This document shows, piece by piece, positions 46,156 through 53,863 of a stretch of 64,000 bases of DNA. Positions within the stretch are counted from its first letter, which is position 1, and every line of letters starts with the position of its first letter. Origin of the DNA: Sediminivirga luteola (GTDB taxonomy: Bacteria > Actinomycetota > Actinomycetes > Actinomycetales > Brevibacteriaceae). The notes below the pieces were generated by a model. The model saw nothing but the letters and a program-made list of their open reading frames with translations. It had not been told where the DNA came from and did not search any database. The translations under genes were made by a program, and so were the position numbers. The stretch is taken from positions 1 through 64,000 of the forward strand of contig NZ_BMFY01000016.1 in assembly GCF_014639315.1 (NCBI RefSeq). Reading direction: 5' to 3'.

Positions 46156-47742
46156 TCAGGGGCGGCGCTTCACCGATAGCAGGAGGACGCCTCCGAGGCC
46201 GAGCAGCATCGCGCCGGCCACCATCGCCGCCGCCACAGCGGAACCTGTCCTGGGCAGCTGTCCAGCAGGATCACCCCCGGCCGGAACCGACGGGGACACG
46301 CTCGGCGCGGGAGCACCAGGAGACTCGGTCGGATCCGTCGCGGGCTCAGTCGTCGAAACTGTAGTGGGGTCCGTCGTCAAGTCCGTGCTCGGCTCAGTCG
46401 TCGGCTCAGTTGTGGGGTCCGTCGTCGGGTCCGTCGTCGGCTCAGTCGTCGCGTCCGTAGTCGGAACCGTGCTGGGGTCCGTCGTGGGCTCAGTCGTCGG
46501 GTCCGCGCTCGGCTCGGTCGTCGGCTCAGTTGTGGGGTCCGTCGTCGGGTCCGTCGTGGGCTCAGTCGTCGGGTCCGTAGTCGGAACCGTGCTGGGGTCC
46601 GTCGTCGGGTCCGTGGTCGGCTCAGTCGTCGCGTCCGTAGTCGGTTCCGTTGTCGGCTCAGTTGTAGGATCCGTCGTCGGCTCGGTCGTCGGGGAGGGCG
46701 TCGGCTGAGGCTCGTCGCCCGAACCGCTGCCCTCGCCGTCGTAGTAGGTGTGCTCCCATGAGACCGCGACCTCGCCGATCAGGACGTCGTTGACGAATGT
46801 GTCGCCGTCTTCCACGCCCTCCGGCAGCGGTGTCTCATAAAGGATCCGGTACACAGTCGTTCCATCGCCGACGACATCGTGCAGCGTGACGTTGAGCGGC
46901 CAGTCAGGGTCCGCGCCCAGCGTATAGCCGGACTCGGGCAGCTCGTACCAGGGCCCGCGCTCCTCCTCGACCCACGTCTCGGCCAGCGCGTACTCGATCT
47001 GCAGGCTGCCGGGGACAAGCTCCAGTCCGGCCAGGTTGTCCACCACCAGGAGATCGGCGGGTTCTGACGGCAAGGCGTCGTCGGTGATGGAGATACCCCA
47101 GCCGATGCGTCCCTCACCGTAGGGGATCGGCCACGAGGACTTGTAGCTGTCCCACGGGTAGGGGAACTCGTACTCGTCGGGCGACCGCACCGGGCCGCCC
47201 GGGACCGGCACCTCGATCTCGACGTCTTCGCCGGTCAGGAAGACCAGGGTGTCCTCGCCCTCGGCGTCGGCTTCGACCAGGGCTTCGAACCGGACCCAGC
47301 CATGGACGTTCTCGTAACGCTCGACGTAGTCGGTGAAACGGCAGACGATCTGCCCGGCGGACACCTCGCACCGGCCGACCTCGGCGTTGTCCCGGCCTTC
47401 GTCCAGGAGGGGGAACTCCATCACGAATCCGGTGAGCTCCTCGGGCAGGATAATGACGAACCCGTCTCCGGCCACCGCGGCGGCGTCGGCTTCCCATTCG
47501 GCGTAGATGCTGATGGACTGCCAGACGCTGACCACACCGCCCGGTCCCTCCGCCTCACCGTCATCGGTCTGGATCTCGATGTGCGTGACGGTCCCGCCGG
47601 TCTGCGCCAAGGCCGGCGTGGCGAACGGCAGAGCGGCGAAGACGGCGATGGCCAGGGCCAGCAGGACCGCCGCAGCAGAGAACAGGCGCCCCCGGAACGA
47701 AGGGCGCTCGCTGCTGCTGGACGATTGTTCCGCTGACACCAC
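46156..47742 (-). CDS. LPRTG wall-anchored protein with long TTEP/TTDP repeat stalk
   Basis: 528 residues. A basic N-terminus and a long hydrophobic signal segment (LLALAIAVFAALPFATPALAQ) precede an extracellular region of about 300 residues. That region resembles the Ig-like fibrinogen-binding/collagen-binding adhesin fold (VWQSISIYAEWEADAA, GFVIILPEEL, VGRCEVSAGQIVCRFTDYVE, VVDNLAGLELVPGSLQI). Then follow four-residue TTEP/TTDP-type repeats over roughly 130 residues, LPRTG, a hydrophobic helix and KRRP. The repeats would lift the domain off the wall. GTG 47742 has GGAG seven bases upstream. The ligand is unknown. Confidence 0.88.
   Translation of the reverse strand: MVSAEQSSSSSERPSFRGRLFSAAAVLLALAIAVFAALPFATPALAQTGGTVTHIEIQTDDGEAEGPGGVVSVWQSISIYAEWEADAAAVAGDGFVIILPEELTGFVMEFPLLDEGRDNAEVGRCEVSAGQIVCRFTDYVERYENVHGWVRFEALVEADAEGEDTLVFLTGEDVEIEVPVPGGPVRSPDEYEFPYPWDSYKSSWPIPYGEGRIGWGISITDDALPSEPADLLVVDNLAGLELVPGSLQIEYALAETWVEEERGPWYELPESGYTLGADPDWPLNVTLHDVVGDGTTVYRILYETPLPEGVEDGDTFVNDVLIGEVAVSWEHTYYDGEGSGSGDEPQPTPSPTTEPTTDPTTEPTTEPTTDATTEPTTDPTTDPSTVPTTDPTTEPTTDPTTDPTTEPTTEPSADPTTEPTTDPSTVPTTDATTEPTTDPTTDPTTEPTTEPSTDLTTDPTTVSTTEPATDPTESPGAPAPSVSPSVPAGGDPAGQLPRTGSAVAAAMVAGAMLLGLGGVLLLSVKRRP
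46345..46700 (-). repeat. 12-bp tandem repeats with a 120-bp higher-order period
   Basis: The stalk-coding DNA is built from 12-base units encoding T-T-E/D-P. A larger block is itself duplicated: TAGTCGGAACCGTGCTGGGG occurs at 46458 and again at 46578, exactly 120 bases apart, with near-identical sequence between. All unit changes keep the frame, so slippage would change stalk length only. Confidence 0.85.
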
Positions 47743-47885
47743 GTACCGGCTCCGCTCCTAGGGAATGTTTCCTGATCAACCTAGGCGAGGCTACTGAGTG
47801 CCACCCGGTGCGTCAACCGTGTGCTGCACCCCACATCACGCGGTTCACAACGCAACTTGACCGGAACCGGATCGTTCCCGTGCGC

Positions 47886-49283
47886 TCACTCAGCTGCGAT
47901 TGCGCGTTCGCCCAGCAGCCGGGCCCGGGCGACCCGAGGGTTATGGGAGATGAGCGTGCGGGCGTTGCGCCAGTGCCGGTCCAGCGCCAGGCCCGCGGAC
48001 GTCCCGGAGGCACCCAGCGCGTCGAACACGATGCTCGCCGCGGTCAGCGCGTGCTCGCCGATGGTCAGCTGGGCCGCCTCGACGGCGTCCTGGGACCGGG
48101 CGGCCAGTACGGCGCGGGCGTCCTCGTCGTCGGCGCGTTCGGCGGCCACTACGGCATCGATCAGCCGGGCCGACTCCTTCAGGGACGCATCGGCGGCCTG
48201 AGCGTGGGCCACCAGCCGGCCTATGACCTCCAGCAGCTGCGGGTCCCGGGCGGGCTCCTCCGCGACGTTGTTGCGGTGCGCCCGCCGCCGGGCTTTCAGC
48301 GCTGCCACGCCGTCCCTGGCGATGGCGCGGACGATCCCGGTCACGACGGCGTTGAGCGCGGTCTGGTAGTACTGCGACTGATAGGTGTAACGGGTCGCAT
48401 AGGGGATGACGTCGATGTCCTCCACGAAGGCGTCCGTGTAGACCACCGTCCCGCTGCCGGAGAGCGTCTGGCCGAAGCCGTCCCAGTCGTCGCGGACTTC
48501 CACGCCGGACTGCGCCGTAGGCACCAGGGCCACCGCCTGTTCACCGTCGGGGGTGAGCGCCAGGACGGTGTTGTAGTCGGCGTGGTTGCTGCCGGTGGAG
48601 TAGTACTTGGTGCCGGTAAGCGTCCAGCCCTCCCGGTCGTGGCTGCGGATCAGGCGTGTGGTGACCTCGCCGGCGCCAGCGTCCTTATCTGTCCAGCCGC
48701 CGCCGATGAAGGTGCCCGCCGCCAGCTTCTCCAGCCACCTGCGGGTGGTCTCATCCCGGGTGGCGCTGATCCGGTCCTCGATGAAGGAGAAGTGGTTGCG
48801 CCACACCTGCGCCAGGTTGGGGTCGGCCTCGGCAAGCTCGGCGAGCAGACGGAACAGGTCCGAAAGCCGGGCGCCGAGGCCGCCGTAGTCCGCCGGCAGC
48901 CGCAGCAGCCCGAACCCTGCGTCCACCAGCCAGCGCAGTTCCTCGTGCGCGTGCGTGCGGGTCCGCTCTCGTTCCACGGCGCGCGCAGCGATCTTGCCGA
49001 ACACCGGGCGGAACCGCTCCGCCAGCGCTTCGTAGTGATCATCGGCGGTATAGGCGGCGAGGCGTCCTTGGAGGTACCCGGCGCCGGCCGGAGCACGCGA
49101 GTCCTCATCAGCGACGGAAACACGCGGCCCCGCCAGCGTGTCCGGCCGGTCCGGGACGCCGCCGGGTTCTTCCAGGCGGGCCCGGGGGCTCCCGCCGGCC
49201 CGCGCGCTGTCCGTCTGCACACTGCCTGGGCGCCCGGGATCACCCGGGGCTGCGGGACATCGGTTCTTGTTCATCTCCGGCAT
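47886..49283 (-). CDS. Acyl-CoA dehydrogenase-like flavoprotein of the SfnB/DszC type
   Basis: 465 residues. After a disordered Pro/Gly/Arg-rich N-terminal tail of about 70 residues comes an acyl-CoA dehydrogenase fold: LPADYGGLGARLSDLFRLLAELAEADPNLAQVWRNHFSFIED, GGGWTDKDAG, LTGTKYYSTGSNHADY, GQTLSGSGTVVYTDAFVE, and a C-terminal helical domain ending HNPRVARARLLGE. This matches the SfnB/DszC monooxygenase subgroup used in sulfur acquisition from sulfones, rather than beta-oxidation enzymes. ATG 49283 follows GGAAGAGG; homology begins well inside the frame. The LLM operon and met importer lie within 16 kb. Confidence 0.83.
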   Translation of the reverse strand: MPEMNKNRCPAAPGDPGRPGSVQTDSARAGGSPRARLEEPGGVPDRPDTLAGPRVSVADEDSRAPAGAGYLQGRLAAYTADDHYEALAERFRPVFGKIAARAVERERTRTHAHEELRWLVDAGFGLLRLPADYGGLGARLSDLFRLLAELAEADPNLAQVWRNHFSFIEDRISATRDETTRRWLEKLAAGTFIGGGWTDKDAGAGEVTTRLIRSHDREGWTLTGTKYYSTGSNHADYNTVLALTPDGEQAVALVPTAQSGVEVRDDWDGFGQTLSGSGTVVYTDAFVEDIDVIPYATRYTYQSQYYQTALNAVVTGIVRAIARDGVAALKARRRAHRNNVAEEPARDPQLLEVIGRLVAHAQAADASLKESARLIDAVVAAERADDEDARAVLAARSQDAVEAAQLTIGEHALTAASIVFDALGASGTSAGLALDRHWRNARTLISHNPRVARARLLGERAIAAE

Positions 49284-49454
49284 AGGGTGCCTCTTCCTTC
49301 ACACGGGGATCTCCCCGAAGTGTGCGCGAAGACCATGGGAGCGGGCGCGGCCGGATGTCACCGGCTGACACACTTCACGGCGAGAGCCAACCAAACCTGC
49401 CTAGCGGGCGCCCAGCGTGCGCACTGCGGTGTACCGCGCGTCGCACGCTGGGCA

Positions 49455-49910
49455 TCAGTCCGAGCCGGCGCGAGAGCCTTCGGCCCGCGGGTCGATCAGC
49501 TCCAGTCCGGGATAGTTCTCGAAGTCCTTGACGTTCAGCGTGGTCAGCGACGCCTTCGACGTCACCGTCGAAGCGGCGATGTAGGCGTCGTTGACCGACG
49601 TGTTCAGCCCCTGGGACTTCAGCTGCGCGAAGCTCACGGCGTAGTGCTGGGCCGCGGCGGCGGTGAACGGGACAGTCCGCTGCCGGTAGGCCTTGCGGAC
49701 GCTGTCGGCGTGCCGGCGCAGCTCGGTCTTCCGGCGTCCCTCGTCGACGAACTCGACGCCCAGGTAGATCTCGCCAAGGACGACCGTGGTGATCAAGGTG
49801 CGGTGACTGACCCGGCGGAGGTAGGCGAGGCCCTCCGGATCGGGCCGGGGTCTGGCGAGCTCGGAGACGACGTTGGTATCCAGGACGATCGGCTGCTCGC
49901 CCTGGGTCAC
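49455..49910 (-). CDS. vapC: PIN-domain ribonuclease toxin (VapC/FitB-like)
   Basis: A 151-residue PIN domain. Metal-binding acids are Asp11 in IVLDTNVVSEL, Glu in VVLGEIYLGVEF, Asp in SVNDAYIAAS and Asp in LNVKDFENY. FitB/VapC toxins cleave tRNA, rRNA or mRNA when the antitoxin is degraded. The GTG start at 49910 overlaps the antitoxin stop (GTGA). The set of catalytic acids looks intact, so the toxin should be active. The C-terminal ten residues are a disordered tail. Confidence 0.9.
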   Translation of the reverse strand: MTQGEQPIVLDTNVVSELARPRPDPEGLAYLRRVSHRTLITTVVLGEIYLGVEFVDEGRRKTELRRHADSVRKAYRQRTVPFTAAAAQHYAVSFAQLKSQGLNTSVNDAYIAASTVTSKASLTTLNVKDFENYPGLELIDPRAEGSRAGSD

Positions 49911-50140
49911 TGGAAGTCCGCGTGCTCGTGCTCGAACTGGTCAGGCACCTCGACTGGCTCAGCGCCCCCACCGGCCATGCGGGCCAGGACGCGGCCCACG
50001 GGGTCATCAACCTCGGTGCTGCGGGCGGTGTCGAGGATGGCGCGGGCCTCAGCCTCCATGGAGCGGTTGTGACGAGCGCTGCGCTCCCGGAGCCACTGGT
50101 GCAGGGAGTCGTCCAGGTCTCGTATGAGCAGATTGGGCAT
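49907..50140 (-). CDS. vapB: Ribbon-helix-helix antitoxin (VapB/FitA-like)
   Basis: 77 residues. The N-terminal MPNLLIRDLDDSLHQWLRERSARHNRSMEAEARAIL is the FitA-type Arc/MetJ-like DNA-binding ribbon and helices; the C-terminal half is acidic (VEVPDQFEHEHADF) and would wrap the toxin. It lies first in a two-gene operon coupled to the PIN toxin. A strong AAGAGGAGG precedes the ATG, and inverted repeats upstream may serve autorepression. Confidence 0.9.
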   Translation of the reverse strand: MPNLLIRDLDDSLHQWLRERSARHNRSMEAEARAILDTARSTEVDDPVGRVLARMAGGGAEPVEVPDQFEHEHADFQ

Positions 50141-50156
50141 GGCAACCTCCTCTTGT

Positions 50157-50168
50157 AGCGCTATCGCT
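50157..50168. promoter_or_regulatory. Candidate vapBC operator
   Basis: AGCG-CTAT-CGCT, an inverted repeat whose near edge is 17 bases before the vapB ATG, overlapping the likely promoter. Such short palindromes are usual VapBC autoregulatory sites; the assignment is by position only. Confidence 0.35.
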
Positions 50169-50253
50169 GATATTCATGCTGTCGGTCACCGCAATCCGTG
50201 CGGGCCGCTGGTGGCGCCGCGGTGCGACGAGCACTCCCCGCGGGGATGATCCC

Positions 50254-50281
50254 GTTACGGACGTTAGTTAACGCCCGTAAC
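50254..50281. promoter_or_regulatory. 28-bp palindrome between vapB and the dehydrogenase gene
   Basis: GTTACGG, a mismatch, CGTTA, a GT centre, TAACG, a mismatch and CCGTAAC: 24 of 28 positions are symmetric. It is 113 bases above vapB and about 100 bases below the stop of the dehydrogenase gene. It looks more like a regulator-binding site than a terminator, given its AT content and absence of a loop. Confidence 0.7.
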
Positions 50282-50384
50282 TCCGGTGCTCCCCGCCGCG
50301 CGGAGGGGACTACCGCCGTCCGAAGGCCGCCGCTCAACCAGACAACAGGCGCCATCGTCTGCCGGAGTCCCTCCCCGCCCGGGG

Positions 50385-51467
50385 TCAGCCGCCCTGCCCC
50401 AGCACCCGTTCCGCGATTGCGGCGCCGAGCTCGGCGGTGCCGGCGGTGCCGCCCAGGTCCCGGGTGAGGTGCTCCCCGGCGGCAAGCGTCTCCTCGATGG
50501 CGCGCAACACTCCGGCGCCCGCTTCCTTCTCACCGAAATGGTCGAACATCATCGACGCGCACCAGATCTGACCGATGGGGTTGGCCAATCCCTTGCCCGC
50601 GATGTCCGGCGCCGAGCCGTGCACCGGCTCGAACAAGCTCGGGAACGTGCCCTCGGGGTTGATATTGGCGCTCGGGGCCACGCCGATGGTTCCGGTACAG
50701 GCCGGTCCCAGGTCGGAGAGGATGTCGCCGAACAGATTGCTCGCCACCACCACGTCGAACCAGTCCGGATGCAGGACGAAGTTCGCCGCGAGGATGTCGA
50801 TGTGGAACTTGTCCACCCGGATGCCCGGGTACTGCTCCGCCCGTGCCTCCACCCGCTCATCCCAGTACGGCATGGTGATGGAGATGCCATTGCTCTTGGT
50901 CGCCGAGGTCAGATGCTTCTTCGGCCTGGACTGCGCCAGCCGGAACGCGTAGTCCAGGATCCGGTCCACGCCCTGCCGCGTCATCACCGTCTCCTGCACC
51001 ACGACCTCCCGGTCGGTGCCCTCGAACATCTTCCCGCCGATGCTGGAGTACTCACCCTCGGTGTTCTCCCGCACCACGTAGAAGTCGACATCACCGGGCG
51101 CCCGCCCCGCCAGCGGGGAGACGATGCCCGGCAGCAGCCGGACCGGCCGCAGGTTCACATACTGGTCGAAGTGCCGGCGGAACTGCAGCAGGCTGCCCCA
51201 CAGCGACACGTGGTCCGGCACGACGTCCGGCCAGCCGACCGCGCCGAAATAGATGGCGTCGAAGCCCTTCAATGTCTCGAACCAGTCGTCCGGGAGCATC
51301 TGCCCGTGCGCCTGGTAGTACTCGGCGCTGGCAAAGTCGAAATGCTCGAAGTCGACGCCGATGCCATACACCCGGGCAGCGGCCTCGAGGACCCGCACGC
51401 CCTCTGGGACGACTTCCTTGCCGATCCCGTCACCGGGGATGACTGCGATCCGGTACGTCTTTGTCAT
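50385..51467 (-). CDS. D-malate/tartrate dehydrogenase (isopropylmalate dehydrogenase family)
   Basis: 360 residues. It carries the beta-decarboxylating dehydrogenase hallmarks: VIPGDGIGKEVVPEG, VNLRPVRLLPGIVSPL, DFYVVRENTEGEYSSIGG, VASNLFGDILSDLGP and FEPVHGSAPDIAGKGLANPIG. The NTEGEYSSIGG stretch and FDFASAEYYQAHGQMLP favour TtuC/DmlA (tartrate or D-malate) over LeuB; leuB is usually slightly shorter and clusters with leuC/D, absent here. It uses NAD and Mn or Mg and yields pyruvate or oxaloglycolate. AAGGAG precedes ATG 51467. A possible leader ORF lies upstream. Confidence 0.85.
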   Translation of the reverse strand: MTKTYRIAVIPGDGIGKEVVPEGVRVLEAAARVYGIGVDFEHFDFASAEYYQAHGQMLPDDWFETLKGFDAIYFGAVGWPDVVPDHVSLWGSLLQFRRHFDQYVNLRPVRLLPGIVSPLAGRAPGDVDFYVVRENTEGEYSSIGGKMFEGTDREVVVQETVMTRQGVDRILDYAFRLAQSRPKKHLTSATKSNGISITMPYWDERVEARAEQYPGIRVDKFHIDILAANFVLHPDWFDVVVASNLFGDILSDLGPACTGTIGVAPSANINPEGTFPSLFEPVHGSAPDIAGKGLANPIGQIWCASMMFDHFGEKEAGAGVLRAIEETLAAGEHLTRDLGGTAGTAELGAAIAERVLGQGG

Positions 51468-52022
51468 GGGGTCTCCTTACGCCCGCCGGATTCATCTCAC
51501 TGTCATCCCCACGCTACCGGGCGCGCGGCGTAAGCGCCGCCCTTAACGAGACACCGTGCGCACGTGCGGGCTATCCGCCCGGGCAGGTGACGCGCCTGGT
51601 CCGGCGGTGCGCTGTGCGCTGGTCATATCGGGCTCCTTCCAGTCCGGGTGCGCCGCCCGGCCCCGCACTGGGAGCTATTCGGAACGCGGGCGGCGCCGCC
51701 GTGAGAGACCCCGGTGCGCAGGAGCGGTACTTCTCGCGGCGTGGCTACCAGTGTTGGGCCGGCCGGCGGTCGGCGGAAAGTGCTGTGACGCACCGTGTCC
51801 GCGCATGTCGGCGTGTGGCCGTCCGTGTCCGGAGGGCGCGTCATCGGCGGTCTGTCCGGCTTTAACTTGACCCGGAAGTGACAGGATCGCCTGCCAAGCA
51901 CAGGCGGAGCCGCCGGCAAAACCAGCGGACACGACCGGCCGCACGAGGAGCCGGGCTCAGATGACTCAGCGAAGAACCAGCGCTGTGAGGACAGAGATGC
52001 GAGGACCAGAGAGGAGGCGCCG
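51468..52022. other. Divergent regulatory region between the dehydrogenase gene and metNIQ
   Basis: 555 bases without a full-length gene. It holds the hairpin at 51632-51675, a GGCGGCGCCGCC palindrome at 51686-51697, a CGCCTG/CAGGCG stem-loop at 51888-51906 and two small ORFs (51543-51626 minus and 51961-52026 plus). TTAACTTGACC near 51862 is a weak promoter-like sequence. No SAM or S-box riboswitch core could be matched. Confidence 0.45.
51543..51626 (-). CDS. 27-residue leader ORF with hairpin-masked ribosome site (candidate)
   Basis: ATG 51626 has a perfect AAGGAG six bases upstream and the frame stops with TAA at 51543, 76 bases before the dehydrogenase ATG on the same strand. The Shine-Dalgarno lies in one arm of a hairpin (51632-51675 on the plus strand) whose other arm reads GCTCCCAGTGCGGG. 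This could be a regulatory leader peptide or simply a small protein. The peptide is Ala/Arg/Ser-rich with no runs of one amino acid, so simple attenuation is not indicated. Confidence 0.35.
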   Translation of the reverse strand: MTSAQRTAGPGASPARADSPHVRTVSR

Positions 52023-52026
52023 ATGA
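51961..52026 (+). CDS. 21-residue upstream ORF overlapping metN start (candidate)
   Basis: ATG 51961 opens a frame of 21 codons, Arg-rich at the end, whose TGA (52024-52026) overlaps the metN ATG at 52023. GAGGAG lies about ten bases upstream. The ATGA overlap would allow coupled re-initiation on metN. It has only two Met codons, so Met-responsive stalling is not suggested. It may be chance. Confidence 0.3.
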   Translation: MTQRRTSAVRTEMRGPERRRR

Positions 52027-53096
52027 CCGCAGGAACCGCCAGCACCGGCAGGGCGGATGACGCCGGGGCGGCCGGGGAACCCCTCATCGAGTTCGACCGG
52101 GTGACCAAGTCGTTCGGCACCGGACCGGAGCAGGTGACCGCCCTGAACGGGGTCTCCCTGACCGTCGGCAGGGGTGATATCCACGCCGTGATCGGCCGCA
52201 GCGGGGCGGGAAAGTCCACGCTGATCCGCACCATCAACGGCCTGACCGGGATCAGCGGCGGGCGGCTCGTGGTCGACGGGGAGGACATCGCCGCCATCGG
52301 GCCCGGGGCACTGCGCCGCAAGCGCCGCGATATCGGCATGATCTTCCAGCACTTCAACCTGTACGAGCGCCGCACCGTGGCCCAGAATGTGGCTTTCCCG
52401 CTCGAGATCCACCGCCTCCCGCAGGCCCGGATCAGGGAGCGCGTCGCCCGCGTGATCGACCTGGTCGGTCTCAGCGACCGGGCCGGGCACTACCCGGCGC
52501 AGCTGTCCGGCGGGCAGAAACAGCGCGTCGGCATCGCCCGTGCCCTGGTCACCGAACCGCGGATACTGCTCTCGGACGAGGCCACCTCGGCCCTGGACTC
52601 GGAGACGACGTTGCAGATCCTCCATCTGCTGCAGGACATCCGCGACCGGCTGGGCGTCACGATCGTGCTGATCACCCACGAACTCGATGTGGTCAAGCAC
52701 GCCGCCACCCACGCGACCCTGCTGGAACACGGCACGGTCGCCGACTCCGGCCGCGTCCGCGATCTCGTCCTCGACCGGTCCTCCACCCTGGGCGCCGCGC
52801 TGTTCCCGCACCGGCTGGACCAGCACGGGCGGCACGAGCATGCCGGTGAACTGCTGATGGTCACCTTCGAGGGGAACCTCGCCGCGGCACCGTACTGGAG
52901 CCAGATCGCTCGCGTCTTCGGGGTCGACGTCACCATCGTGTCCGTCAGCTCAGACCGCATCGCCGGCACCTGGTTCTCCCGCTTCCACCTGCGGATCACG
53001 CCGGCGCCCGGCGGTCACGACGAGGACGCCCCGGTCCCGCTGACCCCCATTGCCGCATGGCTGAGAGAGCGAGGCGCCGATGCTGTCCCTGTCTGA
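52023..53096 (+). CDS. metN: Methionine ABC transporter ATPase MetN
   Basis: 357 residues: Walker A GRSGAGKSTLIRTING, Q-loop IFQHFNLYERRTVAQNVAFPLE, signature LSGGQKQRVGIARAL, Walker B ILLSDEATSALD and switch ITHELDVVK. SDEATSALD rather than the usual ADE is characteristic of MetN. A C-terminal ACT-like (NIL) domain from about residue 275 normally binds intracellular Met and shuts uptake down. It energises MetI. GAGGAGG precedes the ATG. The metI start lies inside its end. Confidence 0.93.
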   Translation: MTAGTASTGRADDAGAAGEPLIEFDRVTKSFGTGPEQVTALNGVSLTVGRGDIHAVIGRSGAGKSTLIRTINGLTGISGGRLVVDGEDIAAIGPGALRRKRRDIGMIFQHFNLYERRTVAQNVAFPLEIHRLPQARIRERVARVIDLVGLSDRAGHYPAQLSGGQKQRVGIARALVTEPRILLSDEATSALDSETTLQILHLLQDIRDRLGVTIVLITHELDVVKHAATHATLLEHGTVADSGRVRDLVLDRSSTLGAALFPHRLDQHGRHEHAGELLMVTFEGNLAAAPYWSQIARVFGVDVTIVSVSSDRIAGTWFSRFHLRITPAPGGHDEDAPVPLTPIAAWLRERGADAVPV

Positions 53097-53781
53097 ACGG
53101 TTCTTCCCCGGCTACAACTGGGACCGCGCCACCGGGAACATCTGGGAGGCCACGCGGGAGACCCTCTACACCAGTTCCATCTCCTTCGTCGTCATCGTGA
53201 TCCTCGGCATCGCGCTGGGTGTGATGCTCTACATCACCAGCCCGCTGGGCGTCTCCCCCGCCCCGTGGCTGTACCAGCCGCTGGGCACCGCGGTGAACAT
53301 CGTGCGCGCCGTGCCGTTCGTGATCCTCGCCGTCGCCGTGATCCCGGTGACCCGCGCCATCGTCGGCACCTACATCGGCCCGACGGCCGCCATCGTGCCG
53401 ATCGTCATCTCCTCCGTGCCGTTCGTGGCCCGGTTGGCCGAGACCACGCTGCTGAACATCGGTCAGGGCAAGATCGAGGCCGCGCACGCGATGGGCGCCA
53501 CCCGCACCCAGATCGTGTTCAAGGTGCTGCTGCCGGAGTCGGTTCCGGGCCTGATCGCGCTGAGCACCTTCGCCGGGATCGCCGTAGTCTCCAATTCCGC
53601 GATGGTCGGCGCGGTCGGCGGCGGCGGTCTGGGCAACCTCGCCCTCACCTATGGCTATCAGCGCTTCGACTACATCGTCATGACCGTCACCGTCGTCCTC
53701 CTGGTCGCGATGGTGCAGGCCCTGCAGAGCATCGGCGACGTCCTGGTGGCCCGGGCGTCCCGAGCGCAGAAGGGCGAATAG
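53080..53781 (+). CDS. metI: Methionine ABC transporter permease MetI
   Basis: A 233-residue permease with about five membrane helices and the coupling-helix EAA motif EAAHAMGATRTQIVFKVLLPES. Its segments RAVPFVILAVAVIPVTR and AIVPIVISSVPFVARLAETTLL are typical of MetI. It overlaps metN by 17 bases in a different frame, with AGAGCGAGG ahead of the ATG. It forms the membrane pore of MetNI2, receiving substrate from MetQ. Confidence 0.94.
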   Translation: MLSLSERFFPGYNWDRATGNIWEATRETLYTSSISFVVIVILGIALGVMLYITSPLGVSPAPWLYQPLGTAVNIVRAVPFVILAVAVIPVTRAIVGTYIGPTAAIVPIVISSVPFVARLAETTLLNIGQGKIEAAHAMGATRTQIVFKVLLPESVPGLIALSTFAGIAVVSNSAMVGAVGGGGLGNLALTYGYQRFDYIVMTVTVVLLVAMVQALQSIGDVLVARASRAQKGE

Positions 53782-53803
53782 ACGCACCCGGGACACAGGC
53801 CAC

Positions 53804-53850
53804 CTGAACACCGAGCGTCTGAAACACCGAGCATCCGGAACACCGAACAG
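53804..53850. repeat. 15-16 bp triplicate in the metI-metQ gap
   Basis: Three head-to-tail copies of a CTGAACACCGAGC-like unit: 53804-53818, 53819-53834 and 53835-53850. The last is followed one base later by the metQ ribosome site AAGG. The 82-base gap is otherwise featureless. A regulatory or expression-balancing role is conceivable. Confidence 0.75.
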
Positions 53851-53863
53851 AAAGGCACCGCCA

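Noticed and set aside
46364-46708. A plus-strand frame of GSVVGSVV repeats
   Set aside because: This is the reverse reading of the TTEP/TTDP stalk repeats, not a separate repeat protein.
51843-51944. Purine-rich and CCGGCAAAACC segment as a known SAH or cobalamin riboswitch
   Set aside because: Neither consensus could be threaded through the sequence; only an isolated stem-loop is evident.
51700-51960. A SAM-type riboswitch before metNIQ
   Set aside because: CCGGCAA-like and GGGTGCC-like fragments were looked for, but the conserved SAM-I and SAM-IV core order is not present.
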